From contig CM028903.1 of assembly GCA_016801885.1 (NCBI GenBank), positions 1-64,000 on the forward strand: DNA of 64,000 bases, read 5' to 3'. Below, one piece after another: positions 12,601-23,900 of the stretch. Below the pieces are notes generated by a model. The model made no database searches and was not told the origin of the DNA. It saw nothing but the letters and a program-made list of their open reading frames with translations. Positions within the stretch are counted from its first letter, which is position 1; the number at the start of each line of letters is the position of its first letter. The position numbers were made by a program, and so were the translations under genes. This DNA comes from Toxotes chatareus (Eukaryota > Chordata > Actinopteri > Toxotidae).

Positions 12601-13031
12601 TTTGTCATTCCACAGGAATTGTATATCTTGTAGCCCAGTGTATGGTTTGGGAGAATTGCAGGATTTTGATTTATTTCCTCAATTGCAAAGATCATAGTCT
12701 GGGCAAACTTGAATTCTCTTACATTGATGCTAGAAAAAAAAAGATTTTTTTTTGATTTGCACAAAAATTGATTAAACAAGAAAAGCATATAATCATACAA
12801 AATGAAAGTTAAACCATAAAAACATACTTACTACAGACAGGTTGGAGGGTCAGGTAAGGTTTGAAACGTGGGCACACTGTCTCTGTAGCCAGTGCGAAAG
12901 GTGAAAATGCCACCCAGGATGAAGTCTCCAGCCTTGGTCAGCTCAGGTGGCTGTACCATCCCCTGCAGCCGGCACACAGGAGTCACACTCCTGATCATAA
13001 GAACCAGGAGGACCAGCTTCATCAGTGGCAT
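9682..13031 (-). CDS. V2R/OlfC class C chemosensory receptor, gene C (about eight 1-bp frameshifts)
   Basis: Six minus-strand exons: 12832-13031, 12442-12729, 11374-12184, 11017-11244, 10695-10817, 9682-10590. All have GT/AG borders and family phases. The start is MPLMKLVLLVLMIRSVTP (signal peptide), chosen because a TATAAA lies 50 bp upstream. Family landmarks are [55 protein letters not shown], the 7TM exon, and FIPKCYVILLRPE. Single-base indels break the frame: one in exon 2 (T run), two in exon 3 (a G and an A run near 12034-12046), two in exon 4, one in exon 5 (C run), and two in exon 6 near 10068 and 9952. No nonsense substitution was seen. That pattern is more like homopolymer miscalls than long neutral decay. 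Its subfamily differs clearly from the plus-strand array, except for a shared block in exon 6. Ligand unknown; an amino-acid odorant is likely by family. Confidence 0.78.
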
Positions 13032-13080
13032 TGCTTCGCTCTGCAGGCTGGCCTCTTTAACTCTGTGCCCTATTTGGCTC

Positions 13081-13086
13081 TTTATA
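13081..13086 (-). promoter_or_regulatory. TATA box of gene C
   Basis: TTTATA on the plus strand reads TATAAA (in GTATAAAGAG) on the minus strand, 50 bp upstream of the chosen ATG. That would put transcription start about 20-25 bp before the ATG. Confidence 0.5.
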
Positions 13087-15931
13087 CTCTGCGTGTGCAG
13101 GTTCATCCCAGTTCGTGTCCATGCTCAAGTCCATGGACCTGCTGCTTTGGGGTGTAATATCCCCACGGACAAAAAAAAAAGAGGTGTGGTTTGTAAATTA
13201 ATCAAATAGCAAGCAATAGACATACTCACAAAACATAAGCTGTTAATGTGACTTATTTCTTTGATGTGACTATCAAAAATATCTAAGGTATAGCCCCCAA
13301 AATAAGAGGGTCCACAAACACAGCAACACAGTACTGAAGCTGAACATCACAAAGCTGATGATGAGCAGCTTCTGTGGAGCTGTTTACAGACATTATTCAG
13401 GTCTTAACACAATTATTCAGTGAATCCGATGCTGCCACCACGGTACTATGGCCTTCATGAACCACCAGATGCCAAACAATTAACAGTATTGGTGTCGTGA
13501 AATCTTTATTACGTGGTAACACTATTTCACAGACATCAAAGATAGTTTAGTTCTCTTGGGGTGAAATTTATCTGAATTACTGTCACAGCAAAACCTCGTT
13601 GTCTGTGTGAGACAATTCTGCTTCCTTTGCATTCGAAACTGTCATTTAAAAGTGTTTTTTTTTTTTTTACAGTTTTCTTTTTCTTACATTTTCTTTTTAT
13701 GTTAAAGCCATGTATTTATAAATCAAAGCATATGAGCATCCATGCAATGTGCATAAAACACACCACAACAGTGTTATACAGTGTTTGGCATCAGTAACTA
13801 TGGCTGAAATCCCCTCTGCCAGAAAAGGTCTTTCCAGTTTATTGTTTTTGTTTGTTTTTTTTGTTACCTAGCAGGATATCTACATTTTGGCAGCAGGTTA
13901 GGCCATGAGTCAAAAAACAACAGGAACCAGTGACACAACAGTTTGTTGTATTTTCTCATGGAACACTGAAATTATCTGAATGAAAAATGAAAGTGTACTG
14001 TTCCCTATGAGTGTTTCAGTATTAATTTGTTTATTTTTCTTATACACTGTAATATGTGGAAACAGTAAAAACTTTCTTGTAGACACAAATTACTTTATTA
14101 CTTATTAGTGATACATATTCTTTTCAACTAGTTTTAGTTAGTTGATCTTATCTGATCTTATGAACAGCAATGTAATAGTCCATATTTTTAAAATGCATGT
14201 TTTTTTTATTACATTTTGCCAAACATTTTAAATTACAATATTTAATTACATAGATTGCCAGTAGGCATGGTACAGCCAACCAGAGGTCAGAGCTCAGGGA
14301 AAAAAATAACAAGGAAAGTAGAGAGCGATCAAAACAAACCCATAATTGATTTAAAATGTAACATGTACATGTTGTGACAAAGTCGTTAATTAGTATAGAG
14401 CTTGTTTTTTCTGCTTGAAGCAACATGTCACCTGTTATTCCTGTCGAAGCAATCTGTTGTGTTGTCTTTGTGTTTTCTCTCAGGAGTCCAGCCGCCGGGT
14501 AACAAAGTCACGTGCACAACAGATGGGGACTCATTTATCTTATTCTGTTTTTCTTCAGTGTTGTTTTTGTGCACACGTCTTACCTTTATTTCTGTTGTAT
14601 TGCATCATTGTATTTTTGAACTTGAAAATAACAAGTTGTCATTGCAAATATATTTTTTAATAAATGTCGGGGAGTTCTGCATCTAGGTTGCAGGCCTGGT
14701 GCTTTATTGAAACTTAGCAGAACTACACTGTAGCAGTATGATCACAGAGTTGCTATGTAATTCCTCAAACATTTGTTTAAGGATGATCGCTTAGTGCTCT
14801 GACATGTTTGTAGCTTTTTTGGCTACAGAAAAGTGTGACATTAGATTATGTTAAATCTCGCACTCTAACCCTTATTTATACCAAATCTAATTCAAAACCA
14901 AATTCCCATTAGGCCCAACAGGATCTCTGCAGTGCACTGCAAAGGCAGAATAAGCATCCAAAAAGTCATCTGATGACTGCAGTCACTCTTTGTCTTATAC
15001 ACTGGAAACTACATACAGGTAGTATCTGAAAGAAAACTCAGGCCCTGTGTTACCTTACTTCACACTTCACATCCCCTGTATCACCTGTTGTTGCGTTTTA
15101 ACATTTAAGTTTCTCTTTGGATGTCGGTTTAAGAAACTGGTGAGAGGCAGCAGTTATGTGTCTTGAGCGTGAACAGGTACAACAGCAAGGATACTGATGA
15201 ACTGTGCAAAAGTACGTTTTTGAAAATTGACAGACAAAAGCAAATCACAGAAAGCAGACAAAAGACGAGACAATATTTTTTAGCTTTGTTTTAGGCTACT
15301 GTCACAAGTCTCAGTAAGGACAAACTGTCTAAGGAGGGAAATCTGCAGCTATTTGAAAAGAGGCCACTATTCGGTTTCATTCAGTGTTTTTTGTATTTAT
15401 TTCATTTATCTATTTAGAGAAAGTCTTGTGTTTCTGCCCAGTTAGTTTGTGCATGTGTGTTTTGAGGCTGGATTGATGTTTCTGTTTCAGTTTTATTGCA
15501 TAGTTTGACTTGACTTTGAATAGAGCAGCCACCATTAACTCTTTCAATGCTTTTTCATATGGGCATGTGAGTATTTAGTGAAGAAGTAAACCCATTCAAA
15601 TATATCAAGTTAAAAAAAGGGGCAACAACGAATGCTTTGGGAGGAAACACGTAATGGTTGTTAGTAACATACAACATACCTTGTACTTTTACTTTAATTA
15701 TTGTTTTTTGTGCTCAGTGAAACATCGTTTTCAGCAATGTTTTCTGATTTCCTGCTTTCTGACTTTAGTTGCTGTGTAAATGTGAGAAAAACAACAGAAT
15801 CATTTGAATATGATGAAATATTTTATTCACTGAAACAGAAAAGCACAGAGCACAGATTATTGTTTGGTCACAAGATGAACAACGCAGCAGTGGAGAAAGA
15901 ATAACTCCAAAGATGAAGTAACAGTGGTCAA
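13087..15931. other. Gene-poor strand-switch region
   Basis: About 2.8 kb separates the minus-strand block from the plus-strand array. It is AT-rich with poly(T) runs near 13650 and 13855. Open frames are short and unlike any receptor exon. No transposon protein or RNA gene was recognised. It ends at an assembly gap. Confidence 0.5.
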
Positions 15932-16431
15932 NNNNNNNNNNNNNNNNNNNNNNNNNNNNNNNNNNNNNNNNNNNNNNNNNNNNNNNNNNNNNNNNNNNNN
16001 NNNNNNNNNNNNNNNNNNNNNNNNNNNNNNNNNNNNNNNNNNNNNNNNNNNNNNNNNNNNNNNNNNNNNNNNNNNNNNNNNNNNNNNNNNNNNNNNNNNN
16101 NNNNNNNNNNNNNNNNNNNNNNNNNNNNNNNNNNNNNNNNNNNNNNNNNNNNNNNNNNNNNNNNNNNNNNNNNNNNNNNNNNNNNNNNNNNNNNNNNNNN
16201 NNNNNNNNNNNNNNNNNNNNNNNNNNNNNNNNNNNNNNNNNNNNNNNNNNNNNNNNNNNNNNNNNNNNNNNNNNNNNNNNNNNNNNNNNNNNNNNNNNNN
16301 NNNNNNNNNNNNNNNNNNNNNNNNNNNNNNNNNNNNNNNNNNNNNNNNNNNNNNNNNNNNNNNNNNNNNNNNNNNNNNNNNNNNNNNNNNNNNNNNNNNN
16401 NNNNNNNNNNNNNNNNNNNNNNNNNNNNNNN
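15932..16431. other. Assembly gap, 500 N
   Basis: Exactly 500 N, probably a fixed-size placeholder rather than a measured distance. It likely hides the 5' part of the fragment that follows. Confidence 0.97.
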
Positions 16432-16615
16432 ATCGTCAGGGCCAACAACTCCGAGCTGAGCTTCCTGCTGCTCTTCTCCTTGACTCTGTGTTTCCTGTGT
16501 TCTCTCTGACCTTCATCGGTCGGCCCTCTGAGTGGTCCTGCATGCTGAGACACACAGCCTTTGGGATCACCTTTGTCCTCTGTATCTCATGTATTCTGGG
16601 GAAAACAATCGTGGT
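16432..16615 (+). pseudogene. G1: V2R exon 6 fragment (TM2-TM4 region) after the gap
   Basis: Begins directly at the end of the gap. It contains the [20 protein letters not shown] transmembrane code, with a 2-bp CT insertion before the [18 protein letters not shown] part, and stops at GKTIVV. The sequence then changes abruptly to an unrelated insertion. It carries the same distinctive variants as the G2 exon 6 piece at about 17716-17900 (AACTCCGAG, TTTGGGATCACC, CTCATGTATTCTGG). It may be a second copy of that piece created by assembly or duplication. Confidence 0.7.
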
Positions 16616-17195
16616 CATCCATTTTCTCCAAGGGGGGAGTTGTAGGTTTCAGCAGTGAGGATCACTTCCGCGTTCAAAAAGCTGCAGTTCTTCGGCTGCC
16701 GCTGGGAGCAATTCTCCATTGACCCCCCATGTTAAAATAGCCAACTTTACAGCCTAAAAAAACATATTTACAGCCTGGTACATTTTTTGTTTTTGGTCTC
16801 TTTTGATAGTTTCCACGTCCGTGAACACTGTGAGGGGGGTGAATTTTACCACAACCGTTTTAGTGTTATTTAGGCTTAATAAATTGGGGCGTGGTTACGT
16901 TGAGTGACAGCCCATAGACAGGCACTGACAGTTAGCTCTTTGCTGAAGCCTCCAGCGGTTGACAGGGGCTGCAGTGTCCGTGTTTGTTTGCCAATGTTCG
17001 GATAGGTTTTTGTGACAATATGGCTTGTTGTAGTGTAGACTGTACTAACCGACCGTCTAAGGAGTCTGTGTTGTAGTTTTTTCGGTATGTAAATATCTCA
17101 TTATTTTACCTGGATGTTTGCACTAATTAGTACCGGCATATTTTGCGGCTGGCTTATGACTTAATTGCCGATTTATGGTCACTGCTGATACAGAT
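16616..17195 (+). mobile_element. Insertion with a THAP-like first exon
   Basis: This stretch has no similarity to the receptor genes and sits between the G1 fragment and intron-4-type sequence of G2. At 17020 it encodes MACCSVDCTNRPSKESVL followed by a stop and FFRY at a GTAAAT donor-like site. The CSVDCTNR spacing resembles the start of a THAP zinc-finger domain, found in P-element-like transposases and host proteins. It is frame-broken. Ends were not defined by terminal repeats, so the limits are where receptor similarity stops and resumes. Confidence 0.4.
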
Positions 17196-17341
17196 AGAAA
17201 AGTGTAATTAGTAATAGTAGTATAATTATTACTGTATGATGATGTTTGGTTTTCAATATATTAAAATTCAAGTGTTGCAAAGACACCACCTATTGAAAAT
17301 GAATACACACACTTTGGTTGATAGTAATTTTTTCCATGCAG

Positions 17342-18315
17342 GTGCCTGTGTCAGTCTGCAGTGAGAAATGTCCCCAGGAACTGTGAAGGGTTCTCCAGAA
17401 AGGAAAGCCTGTCTGCCGCTATGACTGTATAAGATGTGCAGAGGGAGAAATAAAGCAACATTACAGGTCTTTTAATGTTTTAATGAAGGATTTTCACTTC
17501 ATTGTGCCAAAACAAAACAAAGCGCGATCACAGGTCATTTTTGGGAATGGTTCATTGTTATTTTATATTTTCCAAAGCAGGGCAGATGACCGTGGGGAAT
17601 ATGTAATACTTTCTAATATTTTTCAATACAGACAAGAAATAGAATGTAAAAATGTACATTGAAAAATGTAGAAATACAGTATTATTTAAAAATAATGTAA
17701 CAGAAGCACCCCCATCGTCAGGGCCAACAACTCCGAGCTGAGCTTCCTGCTGCTCTTCTCCTTGACTCTGTGTTTCCTGTGTTCTCTGACCTTCATCGGT
17801 CGGCCCTCTGAGTGGTCCTGCATGCTGAGACACACAGCCTTTGGGATCACCTTTGTCCTCTGTATCTCATGTATTCTGGGGAAAACAATCGTGGTGCTAA
17901 TGGCCTTCAAGGCTACACTACCAGGCAGAAATATCATGAAATGGTTTGGTCTTAGAGTGCTACTCTGGGCTCAGCTCTGGCTTTGGGCTGTACTTGGGGT
18001 ATAGGAGTTCTGCCATGTTATGTTTTTGTTCTTGCTTTTTCTGGCTGGAAACTGCCTGATAACTTTTAATCGAAGCCAAATTGCTAGTCACCTTCAGCAT
18101 GTTGATATTCTGTGCAGTGTGGCTCACTTTCATTTCCAGCATATGTCAGCTCTCCTGGAAGTTCAGTACAAGTTGCTGTGGAAATATTTGCTATCCTGGC
18201 CTCCAGCTTTGGACTGCTCATTTGTATTTTTATTCCAAATGTTACATTATCTTAATGAAACCAGAGAAGAATACAAAAAGAATATGATGGGGAAGGCAGC
18301 ACCAAAATCATTCTG
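17342..18315 (+). pseudogene. G2: broken V2R/OlfC pseudogene (exon 5 and truncated exon 6)
   Basis: Intron-4-type sequence leads into exon 5 from 17342 ([11 protein letters not shown], then indels). Intron 5 then runs straight into the middle of exon 6 near 17715, so about 190 bp of its 5' part is missing. A second deletion fuses MKWFG directly to the coding sequence of the next extracellular loop at about 17950 (roughly 150 bp lost). Downstream, many single-base insertions disturb the [12 protein letters not shown] and [13 protein letters not shown] regions. The end PKSF plus stop is recognisable. The two deletions make this non-functional as assembled. It corresponds in position to the third gene of the 16-kb block (G5, G8). 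Confidence 0.8.
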
Positions 18316-18640
18316 AGAAGTTCAAAACAATATGGTGGCAAAGCGAATTCCAGGAGCCATCACAATATTTACACAAAGGTTTTTGTTAACAACATAGTCA
18401 GATAGATACCTATATTCATTTTATTTAAGCTCCTATGATATTATAATTCTTTTTTATATTTTCCAGTGTGGCATTTGTTAAATGTTGACATAGCATATGG
18501 AGGTGACAGCATTTCTAATACAGTGTAATACACAATCACATCAACCTATTCAGAAAGAACGCAGTAAATGCACCAGCCTCATACATGATTTGTTTCTGAT
18601 TTCATGAATATTTATTACATTTTGTAAATGTAATCAAAAC

Positions 18641-18646
18641 AATAAA
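18641..18646 (+). terminator. Poly(A) signal behind G2
   Basis: AATAAA in the conserved 3' flank (AATAAAGTCAATGTTTTCAC), about 325 bp after the stop. The same signal stands behind G5, G6, G9 and G10. Confidence 0.6.
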
Positions 18647-18689
18647 GTCAATGTTTTCACAGACAAAACACATGTTTCAATTTCTCGTT

Positions 18690-19960
18690 TGGTTTCGGTT
18701 CTTCCTCCTTGAACCGCCACCTGATCGTGGTGGGAGGGTTTTGAGGCCCCGACTGATCCTAGGGAGCTATGTTGTCGGGCTAAATTCCCTGTTAGGGCTT
18801 CCCAAGGCAAACAGGTGCTAGGGGACGGGTCAGACTAAGAGGCGGGGTTCAGAAGCCCTCCTGAATAGAAAATGCAATAAAGGCCAGTTACATCACCCGG
18901 TATGGGGACAGTCGGGCCCTGCCCTGCAGCCAGGCTCAGCTGGGGCACGAGCGTAGCGCCTGGGTGCTAACTTTCCTTTACCAATGTGCTCAAGCAGAGC
19001 CTGAAGGAGGACATGGGCCGTCTTCTCCCACGGTTCCACCACCTGCTGCCAATAACAGTCGAACCTCAGATTCAGGAGGAACAATGTGGTTGGCCCTGGT
19101 TGTGAACACTGACCAACTCTATAGGTAAAAGGTCTGCTGGAGTTCTACCAACCAGTCCGCATGTTCGACTGGAGAAGGCGCCTGACCATGTCCCTCATGG
19201 CATCCTGTGGAGGTGCTCTAGGGGAGCAAGGGGTCCAGGGCCCTTGCTAAGAGCTGTTTGATCTCTAAGGACCGGAGAGGAGCTTGGTTTGCATTGCCAG
19301 CAGTAAGTCAGACCTGTTTTAGTGCATACTTGACCTCAGTGCAAGGAGCTGCCCTTTATGCCTGGTTCCCCAGTTCATAATTCTTATGGACCAGAATTTC
19401 TTGACACAGCCAGGGTTTGAGAGGGGAGTCTGGTTTAGGGACCACCGGATTTCATCTCCTGCTTTTTGAAGACAGTGTTGTCCTGTTGGCTCCATCAAAC
19501 CAGGACCTTCAACTTTTTACTAGGGCAGTTTGCAGCAAGTATGCAGCAGATGAGATGAGAATCAACACCTCCAAGTCCGAGGCCATGGTTCTCAACCGAG
19601 GTACGTTTGCCCTCTCCTGAAAGTTGGAGGAGAGTTCCTGTGTCAAGTGGGGAGTTCAAGTATCTCGGGGCCTGGTTCGAGCTGTATGCAGGGCTGAGCA
19701 TGTAATTTATAATAATCTGGGTCAATGTAATCTGGCCTGTTGTGGTAAAAAGGAGCTGAGCCAAAAGGCTAAGTTTCCTTTATTTAATAGTCGATCTGAT
19801 GTTCCTACTCTCACCTATGGTGATGACCTCAAAAGGACAAGATCTTGGATACAAGTGGCCGAAATGAGTTTCCTCCGGTGAGGGGGTGGCTGGGTACTCG
19901 CCTTGAGATATTGTGAGGAGTTTCTGCCATCTGGGAGGGAGCCTGAGGCTGCCTGATCAA
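18690..19960 (+). mobile_element. LINE (non-LTR retrotransposon) fragment, copy 1
   Basis: A degenerate reverse-transcriptase region of a common teleost LINE. Recognisable pieces are SLLFEDSVVLLAPSNQDLQ (altered form of the LLFADDVVLLA catalytic motif), RINTSKSEAMVL near 19560, and KKELSQKAK and AEMSFLRR near 19750-19880. The catalytic FADD is FEDS here, so it would be inactive even if in frame. Frames are broken by many indels, more than in the copy at 34680. The clade was not assigned. Borders are approximate. Confidence 0.8.
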
Positions 19961-20794
19961 GTGGGGTTTTATTTACTATAGTCTGTTTATACAATCAAAG
20001 GATTTTCGTAACATAAAATGTTCCGAGGAGTTCTTCAACTCAGTTCTCTCTTTTTGAGTGCGTAAGAGTAGCACGTTAAAAGCTTCTCTGATGGATATTT
20101 TAATGACATGAGCGGATTGATTTGCTTTTATGAATTGTGTTCACGATGTAGTGACAAAGTCACAAAATTTTTTTATCCCAAATCTTCAGTTTCCCTTAAG
20201 TCAATATAACATTTCTGGTTTTACAGCCTGCAGCTTTACTGTTGTGATTTTCCAACACCACTTTCAGGGATTCCAGGCTGAATTGAGCAAAACAAAAAAG
20301 AGCAGGTCCAATGTCCGATATTTCCATCAGGTTTTGGTGGTGACCAAAACGGAGGTAAAAAGAAATAGAATTTTATATTTGAATACGTCTGGGGGACACG
20401 AACATTATTCCAAATTAATCCTAATAGCACTTAATGTGGACTGAATGTGCAAATGAGCCACTGCTTGCTAACAAGACCAATATATCAAATTTCTTAGATA
20501 TAATGTAATGTTTAAACCTTGTGGTACGGCCCCCTAATGGTCAAGAAATGTCAACTACTGCAGGCTTAGACTCCATATTTGTACTGGACCAGTTATTTTA
20601 CAGTGTAAAATTTCAATGATCCTGCCTAAAGTCAAACTTTTTCAACTTTCAATAGAGTAATCCTCATTCCACATTATATTTCCATGTTGTAACTGAAAAT
20701 ATAAATTGGATTTTCACACTTTAAAATGATCATTTCAAAAAGAAAAAACTCTTTTTTCTGTTTGTGCACCTGTGCTTCTTGCCCCAACTTGCAG
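19961..20794. other. Upstream spacer of G3
   Basis: No gene. From about 20160 the sequence is shared with the spacer before G6 (from about 36330) and, from about 41580, before G7. It contains the phrase GGTACGGCCCCCTAATGG and a TTTTCAACTTTCAATAGAG stretch, marking these as duplicated upstream regions. Confidence 0.6.
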
Positions 20795-20859
20795 GTCCAC
20801 AGAGATGAAACATCACTGTTCAGTTATTATTTTTTAACCTGATCAAAAATGTATAAATA
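20795..20859 (+). promoter_or_regulatory. Promoter box and TATA of G3
   Basis: The box GTCCACAGAGATGAAACATC begins at 20795 and TATAAATA lies at 20852-20859. The box is 135 bp before the ATG at 20930. The TATA position puts transcription start near 20885, so the in-frame ATG at 20849 is upstream of the message and not used. Confidence 0.65.
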
Positions 20860-20929
20860 CCAGTGTAAGCTTCTGATTCACATTAAGTCACATGTGATGC
20901 CACCCAGTGGGTTAGTCCTCTCAGACAGA

Positions 20930-23900
20930 ATGACGTCCACACAGAGTTGGCCAGAGCAAGGTTGGGCACTGTTACAGTTGTTGTTAGTGGCGTCTTTCTC
21001 TCAGGCTGAGGAGCCGGTGTGCAGGCTGAGAGGGGATCCTGAGAGTCCTCAGCTGTCTAAGGACGGGGACATTATGCTGGGGGGAATCTTCTCTTTCCAC
21101 AGCAGCTGGAAGGAAAGAAGAGATACCTACATGCACAAACCACTGCCACTGGAATGTATCAGGTAAATCATACTGTAGGAATATTTGTATTACAAATATG
21201 AAGAGGAAGTGGGTAGAGATAGAAAACAAGAAAAAAGTTGATAAAAATAAGTACTGAAATGAGGAATATTCTCTGTTGTGTGAATTAATACCATCAAATG
21301 CTTCCATTTATTGTGCTATTGTTTCTGTTTCATTTGGTGTGACTAGTAAAATTTAACTGTATACTTTAAGTCTGAATTTCAGAGAGTTCCAGTTTGCCCA
21401 GGCTATGGTTTTTGCCATCGAGGAGATTAACAACAGCACAGACTTGCTGCCTGGCATCTCTCTGGGATATAAAATGTATGATACTTGTGGATCCACTGCC
21501 AGAAGTGTGAGAGTTGTACTGGCTTTGGCTAACGGTTATGAAATTTTATCTGCTCCCTCTGAGGCACCATGTACTAGACCTGCACAGGTGCAGGCCATTA
21601 TGGGAGAAAGTTCTTCTTCTCCTAGTATGGCTATGTCTACTGTTATTGGACCTTTTAAGATCCCACTGGTGGGTAGGTTTGGTAAATATATTTGTGAAAA
21701 AAGACTTATTCTGTAATTCCACATATATTTCTATGTTTAATATTTATCTTAGGATGTCATTTCTTTTCTCTTTTAGATCAGTCACTTTGCCACCTGTGCT
21801 TGTCTCAGTGACAAAACCAAGTACCCATCCTTCCTCAGAACAATAACCAGTGACTACTACCAGAGCAGAGCTCTGGCCCAGCTGGTCAAGCACTTTGGTT
21901 GGACTTGGATTGGAGCTATCAGAACCAATGATGATTATGGTAATAATGGGATGGCTACATTCATAGAAACTGCACAGCAGCTGGGAATCTGTCTGGAGTA
22001 CTCTGTGTCTTTCTTTAGAACAGATCCACCAGACAAAACACAAAAAATGATTGAGATTATGAAGGCTTCCACCTCCAAGGTGATTGTCGCTTTTCTCTCC
22101 CTCATGGATATGGATGTGCTAATACACAAGTTTTCCCACCACAATTTGACTGGATACCAGTGGGTAGGCAGTGAGGGCTGGATCTTTGATGCCCAAACTG
22201 CAGAACTGGATAAGCATCATATTCTGGATGGTGCCATAGGCCTGTCCATCCCCAAAACACATGTCAGTGGCATGAGAGAGTTCATACTGGATGTGAAGCC
22301 ACTCAATTCATCTAGTAATGAAATGTTTACTGAATTCTGGGAGACGTTATTTAACTGTAAGTTCAAGCAGTCAGAGTCATCAGCAGAGAATCAGAGAGAA
22401 TGTACTGGACATGAAGATTTGACTGGAGTGCATAACAGCTTCACTGATATGTCCCTCATGCCTATATTTAACAATGTTTACAAAGGAGTGTATGCTGTGG
22501 CTCATGCACTTCATAGTATTCTGGGCTGTAATGAAACATGTAACAACAAAGTGCAGCTAGATCCATTCACGGTGAGTTCAACACTAAATACTAACATTGT
22601 CATTTTCACATGAGGTCACAAGAAAAATGGTTCCAGTGTTTTTAAAAGTGTTCCCTCTGTCTGTGATGCTGCTGAGTGATCAGATCTACAGGATGTTTGT
22701 CACAATTAACCAAATCATTAACTGTCTTCTTAGATTTTACAGCACATAAAAAAGATTCACTTCAAAACAGAGGATGGAGATGAAGTTTTTTCTTTAATGA
22801 GGACGGAGACCCAGCAGCAAAGTATGAAATTATAAACTGGCAGCCAAGAGAAAATGACATTGTGGACTTTGTCACAGTTGGTCTCTATGATGCATCTTTA
22901 CCTGCAGAAAAGCAGCTGAATCTGCACAATAAGACTTTAATTTGGGCAAAGAACTCAACACAGGTACGTTACAAAATATAATACATTATAATTGTAATGT
23001 TTGGTTTGAATGGAATGGTTTTAATGTTGCAAAGACATCACCTATTGAAAATTAAAGCTTGTACACTTTGCTGATAGTAGCTTTGTTCATGCAGGTGCCT
23101 GTGTCAGTCTGCAGTGAGAAATGTCCCCCAGGAACTCGTAAGGTTCTCCAGAAAGGAAAGCCTGTCTGCTGCTATGACTGTATAAGATGTGCAGAGGGAG
23201 AAATAAGCAACATTACAGGTCTGGTAATATTTGATGTGGGATTTTTCTTTCTTTCTTTCTTTGTTTTTTTTTTTTTTTTTTGCTAAAAATGAAAAATTGC
23301 CACAATCACATGCTAATTTCCATCAATGGCACATGTTTAGTTTCAGATTTTCAAAGCAGGGCAGGCGACCCTGGGGAATACGCAATGACTGTATAGTGTT
23401 TTCATTACAAATATATCAAACTAATTTTAGTATTTCAAACAAAAAAATACTGAAGTTTCAGAAATCACCTAAATACATAATGCACATTCTGGCAACCTCT
23501 AATCAATGTTAGATAATCCATGTGAAGATTTTTCCTGATTACTGTTCTCTGGTGACATTGATTTATTTTTTCTTTGAAAAATGAGAAAATATGAGATTGA
23601 TGTTGTGTATGTTTTCAGAGCATTTAAAAAATTTACCATGGAAGAACTTGGTAACACAATATCTCAAAACAAATCATAAATCTTTAAAATGAACAAAGGT
23701 TGCATCTTATACTTTATATAATGGCTGAATCATTAATGATTATATCATGGAGCTGTCAGACAGTTATCCATCTATCTTGTGATGACCATGTAGTTTGTGA
23801 TTCACATGCATTGAGTCCATGCAGATACAGAAACAAAGCAAAGAAAGAAATCTGCTTAGCAAGTCTAACACCTGCTTTAATTTTACCTTCCAGATTCTGT

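Noticed and set aside
15765..16658. Long open frames crossing the N stretches (also at 50335-51414)
   Set aside because: The N bases translate as X without stops; the frames are artefacts of the gaps.
20849..20929. Upstream in-frame ATG giving a 27-residue N-terminal extension of G3 (and in several paralogs)
   Set aside because: It overlaps the TATA-like element, so it lies before the likely transcription start. The later ATG is followed directly by a good signal peptide.
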